DNA of 64,000 bases from positions 620,001 to 684,000 of the forward strand of contig JACAAK010000007.1 in assembly GCA_025093985.1 (NCBI GenBank), read 5' to 3'. The DNA is from Calvatia gigantea. Taxonomy: Eukaryota > Basidiomycota > Agaricomycetes > Agaricales > Lycoperdaceae. Position numbers and translations under genes: made by a program. Positions 20,909 to 32,357 of the stretch are shown one piece after another. Below the pieces are notes generated by a model that saw only the letters and a program-made list of their open reading frames with translations, was not told where the DNA came from and did not search any database. Each line of letters opens with the position of its first letter. Position 1 is the first letter of the stretch.

Positions 20909-22694
20909 CTACGGTCGACATGAGTTTAAGAGTAGGATGTTGCCTTAGTGCCAACGGCGATGTGGAGACTGCACGTCGGCTGCCTTCGGAACGGCACCCA
21001 ACGAGCATCTCACACTAATCAGTCCGCCCTCCGAAGATTTCGTCACCCCGACCATTCATCGATCCGTCGCCGATCCGCTCGTTCCTCGCTCACTACACAA
21101 CCGTCCATTTCACCTGCCATACGTCGTGTTTTAGACCACTACCCACTTTAATAAAATTTCACCACACATCTTTCTCGTTATTGACATTTTTTTTCTAATT
21201 CAGACTCTTCGCCTCCGTAGTTGCACATTCACTCGTTGTGTTTCAAAATTTCAACATTTTACCACAGTTCCCTAGCCTAACCTTCATTATACTAACTCAA
21301 CACATTTGCTATACAGATTCAGTATTTGTAGATAACCGTAGAAATTGAACACCGGACAAGTTGTCTACAGTATAAATACAGTCGAGCCAGTAGAGGCTCG
21401 ACACCTAGTAATTGGATACCCACCCTCTGTCTCTCGAAGTTGCTAAAAATCAAGTATCTTACCTCTCGTTCTCGTGTCGTCTCGCAGTCTCTCATTCTCG
21501 CGTCGGCTCGCAGTCTCTTGTCTCTCTTTCCTGGACTTGTTCTCAACGACGTATCTGACGTTGTCGCTCTCGCCCCTCGTTCTCTTGTGTTCCCGGCCTC
21601 TGTCTCTCTTTTCCTGGACCCGGTTTCGAAGCCTCGTGACTGACGGACGCAGTCACACCCTATTTTCGTTGAACCGCCGCCTCATCTCTTCAGCGATGTG
21701 AGCACGAGAATTGGGGTAGGGAGCGAGTGTACGGAGGATATAAGCAAGGGGGACCGAACAACATCTACTCTTCTACTTGCTACGGCGGGCTCGCCTTATA
21801 TCTACGGGATGGATAGAACGGAATATTCGACGACACCAACAAAGAAATGGGGAAAGGGTATTATATTCTGTTAAAAATAGGAGTTGTTTGAACATAAAAT
21901 AGTGGGGTTCGGGAATGGGGGGGTACACTTATCGTTGGAGCCTAAGGCCTAAATGGTGACTCTGAGCGTATCGCGTGGCCATCCTAGTATTCCGACGGTA
22001 TCATTGCATTTTTCTTGTTGTTCGGTTGAACCTTCAATTGGGTCCACATTCTCAGCCCCTTCGTGTATGTATATCTCGGATGCCACTCTGCGGGTAACCA
22101 GCAACATATAACTATTTACATCCCCCCGTCAACTTTACCACCAGAGAAAGTGTTCAGAGTGAAATGTTCAATTGCCTGTGGTCGGTACAGCTCGCGAGTA
22201 TTGGCGGCTTCCTGTACTTCTCACACTTTTCTGCTACACTATGCTGCCACAAAAATTCGAAGTGTCCCAAGCGGGGGGTGTTAGAGCGCATGTCTTGAAG
22301 TTCAAGCACCGACTTGAGTTTGGGTCTGAAATGCCGATACTCAATCTCCGGTGAGTCCTTTCAGTCAAGCTTCTGCTGGTACTGGAGAAAAAGGTTTAAC
22401 GCGGATGGCAGGCGCCCAAGCGAAGCAGCGGAATCCGGAATGGGCGAGCTTCGGGGGGGGAACGTGTTGGGCAACTTGACTTTGGGGGATTCCTCACACA
22501 GTACATATTGGGCATAAGTCCAATTTTGGGCTTAGAATGACGATAGATAGATATATCAGTACAAAAGACACGGATGCCGACGCAAAAGGAGCCCGCCCTT
22601 CAACGACAACCGCATCAAAATCCATAAACGAAAACGAACGAGCCCTAGACGAAACCGCAAACACCTAACACTACCCACGAACCACCACTCGCCC
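20909..22694. other. Long intergenic region with promoter-like and simple sequence
   Basis: No gene is supported. 21371 has a TATA-like 'agtataaata' followed by an 8-bp hairpin (gtcgagcc / ggctcgac, 21382-21403), then TC-rich sequence with a near-tandem repeat ('tctcgtgtcgtctcgcag', 'tctcgcgtcggctcgcag', 21469-21518). It looks like an LTR or RNA-polymerase-II leader, but no partner repeat is in the window. 22550-22694 is 3' flank of the RhoGAP gene. Confidence 0.5.
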
Positions 22695-25401
22695 TCATGA
22701 AGCACCAGCGTTACTCCCTCTCCTACCACTCGTGGGCGGCGAAGTACTCGGCGGCGCAAAGAATCCCTCAGCAGTGATCCCCATCGCCTCCACACCAGCA
22801 CCAATACTCTTCCTCGTCGTACCTCTCCCTACTGAGATCGACCCCTTCTTCCCCCCTCTCCCACTAATAGTCCCGCTACCACCTTCAACACTGACCAGTG
22901 ACTTGGCCCTGCTAATCGACGGATACGGTAGTCCTGAACTACCAGGTCCAGATGCACTCGTGTGTACGGAACGGCTCACCCCAGGTCCAGATGAACTTCC
23001 CCCGCCTGAGTTTTGTGTCTGGTGTTTCTCGTCTGACCACGAACTTGGCGGTGATGCTGGTGATACCGTCGCATAGGAAGGAAGTCCTGAACGTTGCATC
23101 CCTTTAGCCCACTGGACGGAAGCATTACTCCTATGCTTTCCTGGGCCAATGCCAGGCTCAACGGACATAACGAGCATTGTATCGTCAATATCATCGTACC
23201 CTTCCTCATCGCCACTTTCACCGCCATCGATTATATGGTGGGTTGGGAGAATAGGTCTGGGACCGGGAGTAGCCATGGGGCTTGGACTAGGACTCGGACT
23301 CGGACTCGCATTCGAACGTTGGGGACTAGGACCTTGACCTTCGCCATGGAGTGCCCGAATTCGACTCGGTGATACAATTTCGCTCCGATCCACGACTTCG
23401 TCAAAAACTTCGTAATATCTCTGGATGCAAAGTTTAATAACCATGCCTAATGTCGTTTTGTCTTTGTCTTCCTCTGGTAGTTGACCGGAAGCCATGATGC
23501 TTTGTGCGCTTGTAGGGCTGGCGGCTGCGTTGGAGGCGAGGATAGCTGGACCACCTGAGATAGTACACATCATGACGTCACGCATTGGATTTGTGCTCTT
23601 AACGAGGTTGGGGCAGAGCACGATGGTCAAGTTGTGTGCGTCCATCTTGTTGATGGTAGAGCGGAGAGATACTTCATGCATGAGATCTAAATTCGGTTGG
23701 TGTGAGACAGTGACGAGGGGCCTCATTCGTCAAGATGGTCAGACTTACGGAGGATGCTGCTAAGAAGGATGTATGCACAAGGGACAAGTTCGGGTAGGAG
23801 GATATCACGGATGTAGTTGATGGCGGCCATATCCGAAGGGTCACTTGTAGGGGGTGGACATCGACGAATGACAGGGTACAGGTGCTCGGGGAAAATTGAT
23901 TCAGGGAGGTCTCTGAGGTATTTCTTGATGAGTACGGCTGCAAGGAAAGGATCTCCAAAGTTGTTGAGGGATACAACGTTGCCTGTGAATAACTCTGCTC
24001 AGTGAATGGCTTACGAGGGAAAAAGGAGGGTGTACCTCGGTCATATGCATCCTGAGCGGCACGTAGCATGGCCGATGACGGTGAACGTCGAAACAGTCCT
24101 TCTGACTCTAGACCTGGTGGGGTGTAAGGAGAAGTTTCCAGTCCGGGATAAACGGGAGCATACCTGAATCCCGTAAGAATTGTATTGAATCCTTCACCAC
24201 TCGCGGAATGCCGCCCCTCTCGCCATGGTATCCCATCAACTCTTCCAAAGGTACACCAAAAATGCTTGATCTTATCTGAATCGGGAGTGTGATTTCACGT
24301 TCGTATTTTAGGTTCTCTCTAGGTGAAGGGAGGTATCATTGATAAGGACACTGTGCATGAGTTGAGGAACATGACATACTGATAGACAGTGGGAGGGATG
24401 TCAATTTGGGTCAGCGGGACATAATGGGCGAGTTCCGAGAGGGTAGAGATGTGGACGATCTTGCGGAAGAATTTTGGACTATTGTTGTAAAAGTTATTAG
24501 TCAGGTTATGCGAGGCGTTTGAGCTAACCTGATGATAGCACCAGCAAGGGAGAAAAGCACTGTGATTAGGGTCAAAATAGTGGACCAAAGTCAAAGCAGA
24601 GCAAACGCACTCTTAGTAAAGAAAGATGTGTGGACAACATACTGGACACTAATTAAGCCCCTGATCGTCCATAAAGATCGGCGAGAACTCACTAGCTGTT
24701 TGAGATTCTTCCGGTACTTGCGGCTGAGGCTTCGGTATGCCTTCCATACCCAATTCCACCCTGGAGTCCGGCTTCCGCCCGCAGCGAAGAAAACGACAGT
24801 GTAGTCTGACTCGACTGAATTGCAAGCTGTGAGTGACGGCAAAAATTGAGCCATCGAGTTGGGCCGTACCATAAAGATCTAGATAAGAGAGTATTCGACT
24901 GAAGCATCACTGTAAGCGAGGAATAAGAAAGAGAAATGTGAAAGCATACGATAAAAGCAAGTCATAGTCGACCTCGTCTGGGTCAGGTAGTGCAGAGGCG
25001 TTCACGACAACCCTATCTCAGCGCCAGCAATCGTTATTTTGTGCCAGTCCACATGAACTGGAATGAACATACATGGGCCGAGTCCTTTAGACGAAGATTG
25101 CTTGGTTAGTATTTGTTTCTGGCTGCCCGGAATATGGAACGCACTCAAAGTCTACCCCTGCCTGGAAGATCAACCTCGTCATAACCTCTTGTACTCTTTC
25201 CCAGTCACCATACTCGTGTAGAAGTGGCGACTGAGGTCGTTTGGCCCATGGAGGTGTGAATTTTGTGAAAAGTTGCTTTCGCCGTTCGCCCCTGAGAGGC
25301 CACGATGAGAACGGTACGTTGGAAGACGGTGGTGATGGTGCAGATGCCGCCAGCGACAAGTTGCTGAGTCTTTGCTTTAAACTCTGAGGATTAGGAGGCA
25401 T
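22695..25401 (-). CDS. CRAL-TRIO plus RhoGAP domain protein (Rho GTPase-activating)
   Basis: Twelve exons on the minus strand: 25145-25401, 25073-25084 (12 nt), 24950-25012, 24870-24898, 24693-24814, 24611-24641, 24529-24559, 24380-24478, 24164-24318, 24036-24113, 23749-23982 and 22695-23686. The total is 2103 nt, 700 residues. Residues ~80-225 form a Sec14/CRAL-TRIO-like domain ('DLYVESDYTVVFF', 'RKYRKNLKQLYVVH', 'FFRKIVHISTLSELAHYV'). Residues ~230-440 form a RhoGAP domain with arginine finger 'SEGLFRR', 'FLAAVLIKKYLRDLP' and 'MDAHNLTIVLCPNLV'. The layout matches animal p50RhoGAP/ARHGAP1. The C-terminal ~260 residues are Ser/Pro/Gly-rich with an SP repeat. Expected role: switching off Rho/Cdc42-type GTPases at membranes. 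Confidence 0.93.
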
Positions 25402-26268
25402 GGCAGGTGTAGCGGTGGTGGTGGACGGTGGTGAAGGGCCAAAGTGTGTATCTGCTATGGTTCAATGTTCATTGCGTGGGATTGGCCCCGTGGGCGCTTT
25501 CGCGACACTCGGCATCAATCATCAATCACTTGTTCACAACAATGACATGGGGCTTCCTATTGATAAGTACAAGCGTATATCTATTCATAGCTGAAAGAGT
25601 TTGAAGCTAACTATTTTCCAATTAATGCTCAGATGTTCGACATTATGTTTGACTATTTAGATTTGTATTGAAGAAGCTGCTGAAGCCTGGCGGGGCCCTA
25701 ATGTTCCATGTATTTCGCATTCTTCCCTTTCCGGATAATCTCCGATTAAATCAACTATTGCCCCCTTTCACGTTGTCGCCCCTCCCAGAGAAATCAATCG
25801 TAAGTGAAAAATGGTGCAGCGCAAAGCAATCGCAAACTGGCTTGACTCCCGTAATTTTCTTTTGTTGAACATGTCTATTCAACCGACTTTAATTTGGTGT
25901 CCATTATCGAAATCTTGATTTACGCTCGGATAGAGCCTTTCTTTCGTCCTTTCGACGTCTTACGAAACACCGCCATCTTTGGGACCCGACGAGTAATTCA
26001 GTGGAACCACTACGACTCTAAACATCGTTTTTTATACCTGGTGACATTGATAAAACGCAATCCCGTGCCCAAGCACTAAGGTATGTTATCTCACATTATG
26101 TCGTACACCAAACCATAAACTTCTTATACTTGCTATCCGACGCGGAGGTCGAAAATGAATCGTCTCCGCACCGTCCACCTGTAGCACGCCCTAGCACTAC
26201 AGGGAATATAATTCAACTCATGCTGCACTCTTGGGCTGTGGAGAAAATCTCATTAGTTGTGTCTTTTG
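25402..26268. other. Intergenic region between RhoGAP and NACHT genes
   Basis: No gene is seen. The first ~300 bp (upstream of the RhoGAP start) is duplicated in the same orientation at about 31345-31640. The short frames at 25668-26079 have no recognisable content. Confidence 0.65.
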
Positions 26269-28246
26269 TTACTTGACATTACGTTCCTCGTATAAAAATT
26301 TCACCCATTTTTCAAAAAGCTGAGGTGAGGATGGCTCAAACCAAACCCCCTTCACATCGTCTATCACCACCTGTGCTCTTTCCTCTCCCTTTCCAATTGT
26401 ATAGTAGCGGGAGGTGGACTTATGCAAGGACGCCCACCAGCGCCAGAAAATGCGGGGGCGACGTGGGTTCGATATCAAATCCAGCTAAGTCAGTTGTAAG
26501 TGGAAGTTTGTCCACATAGTCAAATTTCTTACGTTCTGCATTAATAGTTCCGTCTCCACGTCTGTGAGGGAATGCGCCCTCCAATGCCACTCGAAACACA
26601 TTTTTCTGAAATCAAAATTTATCAAAGTACGGAGTATTTGTGTATCAACCTCCAGGCGAACAGAAGAGAGGATTTTGAAGAAGACCAGGACGTGATCAGC
26701 ATAACAACGATGCTGAGTTTGGTACTTGTCGCCTGGCCAAGTGACAGGCAGGCAAGGAACATACCGGCCTAACAAGGATGGTCAGGGGAGTTTAGGACAT
26801 GCAAGCAATTTACCACTTACCGTTAGTATCGATGTCAACCTCGACCCGATTTAAGTGACGAAGGATTTCTTCCAGCAGGGTTTCCTTACAACCTTCCCGT
26901 ATACAGAACTTATTGGACCTGATGGGGTCCTCGAGAAAATCCATGAAGGACACGTGGTAAAACGTGATCGAGGCACTGTCACCCGCTTCTACCTTCATGA
27001 CGGAGTGTAGACACTGACACATCCTTCGAAACTGCCCTTCAGATAGGCTCAATAAGTTGGCAGATTTGTATCCATTTTTCGTTTCGAGCAGGCGCATTAT
27101 CAAGAGAATCCATTGCATCGTCTTGAGCATTGCGGGGGGCACACGACCCATGGTGAGGGTGTAACATGCGTCCAATGGCGCAAGAGGGAAGTTACGGTGC
27201 TCCGTGGCCGAGCGCCTTGTGAGCTGGAGCACCGCATGGAGGTTACCCTCGGGCCCTCCCAGAGATCTTGCACCAATAAAAGAAACAATAGCGCTGGCGC
27301 AGCCAAACAACCCAGCGGATAAGTCAACAAGGGCCAGGATATCCGCTTCAGAAGGCCACGGCAGGCTGAGACCATGCTTACGTCCAATTTCCTGGAGTGT
27401 GGCCCCCAGATAGAGTTGGATCTCCCCATCAATCTCCCGCGACACGGGGAGGTCAATTTGTTGAGATATGGACTTGATTCCTGGTAAATCAAACGTGGTA
27501 AGGATCGCGGGCTCAAGGCGACTGAAGAAAATCCAGAGGAGGGAAGTGGTTCCCCCCCGAACAGATTCTGCGATAACCTTGATGATCTCCACTTGTGCTT
27601 CTTCCCCTTGGCATTCATCAAGCCCGTCAACAACAATGACTCTTTTGCCGACCTCTTTGCTGATGTGGGAGCGTGCAAACGGGACGTCGAACAAGTTGTG
27701 AAATTGGTGGGGTAGTGATTTATAGACAAGACCTGGGTTTCTGTTGATTTCATTTTCCAGAAATTCTGCGTAGGATTTGGATTTAGAGGCGAGTTGATAG
27801 GCCGTGGAGGTAAAAAAATGGCCGGGATCGTCTGGTTGATTCGGGGTGGAAAAGAAGACACTCGCGCCAAGATTTTCCCTGTTTTTCAGGGCTTCAGCGC
27901 AAGATTGTGCGATAGCTGACTTTCCGACAACAGCAGGCCCCTTCACCAACATCATGTGCTCAGCCTGGTGATTAGCGTTCATGCCCCATTGCACGAGCCG
28001 CTCGATATAGTCTTGGCGGGTTCCGGGATGGCAGGACGGGGGAGGGTGGCGTTCGGAAGAATCATGAGCAGCACTTAGGAGCGAGGCATCACGAGGCTTT
28101 TCAAGGCCTGGCAGTCTTGTTAATGGGCAAGGTCACTGTCAACGAGTTCGCCTACCAGCTCCTCTGCGTCCGTACGATGGCCCAGAGATCCCAGAGATTT
28201 GAGCACCGTGGATTGTGAAATTCTGGGCGCCGGAAAAGAAAGACAT
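26269..28246 (-). CDS. NACHT-domain NTPase (NLR-like), minus member of divergent pair
   Basis: Four exons: 28176-28246, 26821-28115, 26533-26768 and 26269-26484, with introns of 60, 52 and 48 nt. The total of 1818 nt gives 605 residues. The start is set by the 'MSFFSGAQNFTIHGAQISG' N-terminus common to mushroom NACHT proteins. The segment 'PPPSCHPGTRQDYIERLVQW' precedes Walker A 'GPAVVGKS' (residues 83-90; the usual glycine is Val) and Walker B 'VIVVDGLDEC' (~183-192). No WD40, ankyrin or TPR repeats follow, so it is a short form. Family role: signal-transducing NTPase in non-self recognition. The ligand is unknown. Confidence 0.88.
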
Positions 28247-28468
28247 AGTGGCAAGGAAAGAAGGCAGTGAAGAGGGGGCAACGTCCTGTGCATAAGCGCT
28301 CCTTCGTGGCAGACGGTATGATGGGTCCGTGCGTGGTTGCAATGCGGGCGCAACATTAGCGCTTACCTCCATGTGTTGGTATAATTACAGTGAGTTCCAA
28401 GTCCGACAAGCTTCTGTACGCAAAACGCATGCCAGCCTGTTTGCACCGTCCCTCTACCCTCCTGCACC
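28247..28468. promoter_or_regulatory. Shared promoter of divergent NACHT gene pair
   Basis: 222 bp between two start codons facing away from each other, so both genes must be driven from here. No TATA box is seen; the sequence includes 'gtataattacag' at 28379. Shared control is an inference from spacing. Confidence 0.5.
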
Positions 28469-30939
28469 ATGTCATTCCCTGCCAGATTGCAGAAGTTGTG
28501 GCACAAGACGCCATCGGACACACCCGATCTACGAAAGAGTGACTCTTCTTCGAAGACACAGCCAGCAGAGACTGCCGGAGATCCTCAACTTAACTGTACG
28601 TTTTTCAACAGCCCCACAGTCTCATTGACGAAGCACCCCTCGTCGGCAGTTATGGCGGGCGCACGTGATTTCATAATCAAGAAAATGATCGTTTCTGGGG
28701 GGAAGGGAACTGACGAGGGGCCGAAGAGTGAGTGTGTCCATGTATCATCCGGCCGAATGACATTCGCTAACACATGGTGAAAGCGTTGGAAATTTTGAAG
28801 GAGCAGACCATCCCAGGAGCAGAGTATAACTCCGCCGAACGTGATCCACCACCCAGTTGTCACCCTGATACTCGGACGTCCATCCGAAACGAGCTTCGGG
28901 GTCATGTCACGAAGGTCAATATAGGGACTAGAACTATCTGGATACATGGGCCAGCTGGTGTTGGCAAAAGCGCAATCATGCAAAGCCTTGTGGAAGAGAT
29001 GGTGAAGACAATGCCTAGTCTTGTTTGTGCCACATTATTTTTCTCGCGACCAAACCACCGCGACGATCCCCAAAAGGTCTTCACCACCCTCGCATACAGT
29101 TTGGCAGTCGCTAATCCCGAATATCGTCAATACATCGGGAAGAGACTGAAAGCTGATCCGAAGTGCCTCAAGAAATCCCTCGACAACCAATTCGAAACTC
29201 TCTTTGTCACCCCTTTCATTGAAAAGCGCGTCTCAGCCGGTTCACAACGATGGATTGTGTTTCTGGATGGATTGGACGAATGTCAAAATACCAAGCATTC
29301 GGATAATCAATTCCGAATCGCTAACCTAATTGGGGATTCCATCTTGCGCTATGCGGGATCCACGCCGTTCATCTGGGTCATTGCGAGTCGACCAGAGGAA
29401 AATCTGAAGGAGGCCTGGTCCGATATCCAGGACCGGTTTCAGGCACGAGCCTCCGAGCTGTGGGAACTTCCGATACCAGTTGATTCTGATGAAGCCACCC
29501 GGGACGTCGAGCGCTTCCTTCACCGAGAATTCGAGGCAATCAAGAAAAATAATGCAAAGCTAATCCCACGACAATCGCGCTGGCCATCGGATAGTGACTT
29601 TGACAGAGTGGCGAAGAAATCTTCCGGGCTTTTTGTCTTCGCATCAACCGTGACTAAATACGTCTCTGAGGAAAACCCTGTTCATCGCCTCAAAGCTGTT
29701 ATTGCCTCAATCGACCAGGCGGACAAACACCCTACTACCACCGACGAAAACCCGTATCTCACAGTCGATTTGCTCTACTCCGCGATCATTTTTGATATCC
29801 CGAAGCGTCTCCTTCCTATTGCGAAATCCCTCATTGGATTCTATCAGCTTGCGGATGCAACTGTTGTTCATCAGAAGCGTGACCAGAAAATTGGACTCGT
29901 CGAAGCTTGCAATATTTTAGGATTGCCACAGGACGAGGCTTATGCCGCCTTGCTCAAGCTGCAGTCAGTTCTAATTTGCCCTTCGCCCGAGACGGCCCAA
30001 GTAAACGGCCTCAAATTCTTCCACGCTTCGTTTCCTGATTATCTCCTCGACCGATCTCGCTCTCAAGATTATCACGTCAACTTGGATGAAGAATTCACCA
30101 ATGTATGGCGACGTTATACCACGATTATCGAAGAGTCTATGACCACACATGGTAAATTGTTCATTTCTTCTTGTGGACATCTGTATTTATGAAGTCGAAC
30201 AGAATATGCGGGAATAAGCGTTTCCTGGCTGCCCGATGACGATGCTTCCCGCCTTGGTCAGTTCCAGAAACAATTGTTTCACACAGCTCAGCACGCGTGG
30301 TTCACCATCTTGACGAACAACTCCTCTTCCCAAACCGTGACCAGATCTCTACAAGTCGATGTTCCGGAGCTAATCGAAGCCTTCCGGAGGCTTGGCCTGG
30401 CTTTTCTGACGCGTGATGAGCCTCCAATAGAGAAATTCTTAGACTGGCTAAGTGAACATGTAAGATGTCCCTCGCCATTTAGGAAGAACCATCATACTAA
30501 ATGAACTTTAAACTTTGTGTAGGCTCCCACTGAATTTCGGGACCGCATGTTATCCCAAACACTTACACCGAATGAACCGGATACAGAGCGTCTGTTCAAA
30601 TCCCTGTGCTTTAGGCCCCGATATCAATACGTAGTGAAGTTAAGTATGAAAGATGTCGACTTGTCGGCCTCCTTCAAGGTGAGCTATCATGTACGTGAAT
30701 ATGGGCCGCAAAGACTCAAACCACCGTTGTTCCCTCAGTCTTTTGATGACCCACAATGGGAGAGAGCGAGGGCAGTTCTGTGGACCTCATCGGGCGAGTT
30801 CGGTCCACTGGTGAAGGCGTCGAATGTGAAAAATGTCTGTGTCACAGTCGTCGGCATAGAACCATCAAATCGTTATGCAATAATTGGACCACTCGAAGCT
30901 GAAAGGCGTTTTTATATTCTCCCTTATAATGTGACATGA
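28469..30939 (+). CDS. NACHT-domain NTPase (NLR-like), plus member of divergent pair
   Basis: Four exons: 28469-28727, 28784-30151, 30203-30459 and 30523-30939. Total 2301 nt, 766 residues. The N-terminus has 'GARDFIIKKMIVSG'. 'RDPPPSCHPDTR' leads into Walker A 'GPAGVGKS' (~142-149), and Walker B is 'WIVFLDGLDEC' (~245). The mid-region 'LKFFHASFPDYLLD' is the usual NACHT C-terminal helical motif. The last exon encodes ~139 residues of a beta-rich-looking segment I do not recognise, where many relatives carry repeats. A 54-nt in-frame stretch at 28593-28646 may be an additional intron. It diverges from the partner gene 222 bp away; sequence similarity is confined to the NACHT part. Confidence 0.88.
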
Positions 30940-31261
30940 TACCAACATATTTCCAGTTATTGGTGGTCACCACCCCTCTGACACCTGCTGTAATATCATG
31001 GGCTCTGGCCCCAATGGGGACTGTTACTTTTCTCTTTATGCCCTCGCTTCCATCGAATCAGTGCCATCTGACATTACTCTATACCGATCTTGTCTACGGT
31101 TTATATGTTCCTATTAGTTGTAAGATAATGCCTTCTGTCCTTCAGGTGACGAAATTCAAATCTATGTGTGTCATCGGGCTGTACGCCACTCCAAGGATCA
31201 TCACCCAACTGACCCAATTCCTAAGCTGTTGTCCGGGTATCAACGATAGGATGTGTCCTTT
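30940..31261. other. 3' flank of NACHT gene, no feature seen
   Basis: Open plus-strand frames continue through it but have no recognisable content. It leads into the duplicated RhoGAP 5' segment. Confidence 0.55.
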
Positions 31262-31640
31262 TTGGTGGTATGGTGCATTGGAAGACGGCGGTGATGGTGC
31301 AGACGCGTCAGCGACAAGTTACCGAGTCTTTGCACTGAGCTACGAGGAATAGGAGGGATAACGGTGACGGTGGTGAGGGGTCAGAGCCTGTCTGCTGGGG
31401 TTCACTGCGTGAGATTGGCCCCCCAGGCGCCTCCGGCACCCGGCGTCCCTCATCTATTCACACCAGATCCTTGGTTTTATGATGGTGCAAGCGCACATCT
31501 ATTCACAGTTAAATATGGACTTTACGTTGACTGTTTGCCAATCAATGTTCAAACGTTCAACGCTCAACTATTAAAATTTGTATTGAAGAGGCCGCTGAAA
31601 CCTCACGGAACCCAATTGTTCAGATCTACGGTCAGCATAC
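31262..31640. repeat. Duplicated 5' end and upstream region of the RhoGAP gene
   Basis: Aligns in the same orientation with about 25310-25715. 'ttggaagacggcggtgatgg' corresponds to 'ttggaagacggtggtgatgg', then 'cagcgacaagtt', 'gattggcccc' and 'tttgtattgaagaggccgct' (versus 'tttgtattgaagaagctgct') follow in order. It carries ~85 bp matching the first RhoGAP exon (start codon not kept) and ~300 bp of upstream DNA, so it is a non-functional partial copy. The two direct repeats bracket the NACHT pair. Confidence 0.8.
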
Positions 31641-32357
31641 ACCACAATTAACAAGCTGATGTAACGAAGTGTGAAGGTTCTGACCTGGTTCCTCTGACTA
31701 GCATACCAAAGCTTTTAATTCGGCACATGCCGGCTCCCTCATATGCTAAGGGATGTTGGGGACCACACGTCTAGGCGGGGGCCATTAATTTCCCGTCCAG
31801 ATTTGGTGCACGGAATGAACAGGATTGGTATTGGATAGCAACCAAATGAAATTTGGCACGATGTTGTACCCGTATTCTCGCCTCGAGGAACCCCTTCTTT
31901 CGGTCCTTCCCAGGAATTCACAAACAACCACTGCAGTGGCATTAAAGTAACCCAGTGACTCCGTGAGATCCTATCCACCCGGCAACCGGACAGCCGGAAA
32001 GGGCATGAGTATGCTTTGAGGATAGAGAGCGCGTTGCAGTAGTCCACGATCCTAGCCTGAGTACGCATCAGTGAGACTTCCCCGCATGGCGACTTTACTG
32101 CCATGGCCAAATGGGTTCAGATGATGGTTGTGTGGGGTCACCAAAAATAAGCTATCTCCGGCAATTGGCATCGCCGGTCCTTCCGGCAGCTCTCTCAGTC
32201 GGACGAGAGTTGCCGGACTGCCGTCGCTGAACTCGCTACGCCCTGCTCACTCTCATTGGCTCGAAAAAATGGGACCTACCCTTGACGCTGTTTATTCTTG
32301 ACTAACATTTAAAGGGCCGTCCATGTCCGGCATTCGCATTCGCCCCGCATTCACAGC
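31641..32357. other. Intergenic region upstream of the ligase gene
   Basis: No gene. 32160-32220 contains short GC-rich inverted repeats ('gccggtccttccggc'). The ligase transcript presumably starts near 32290-32350. Confidence 0.55.
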
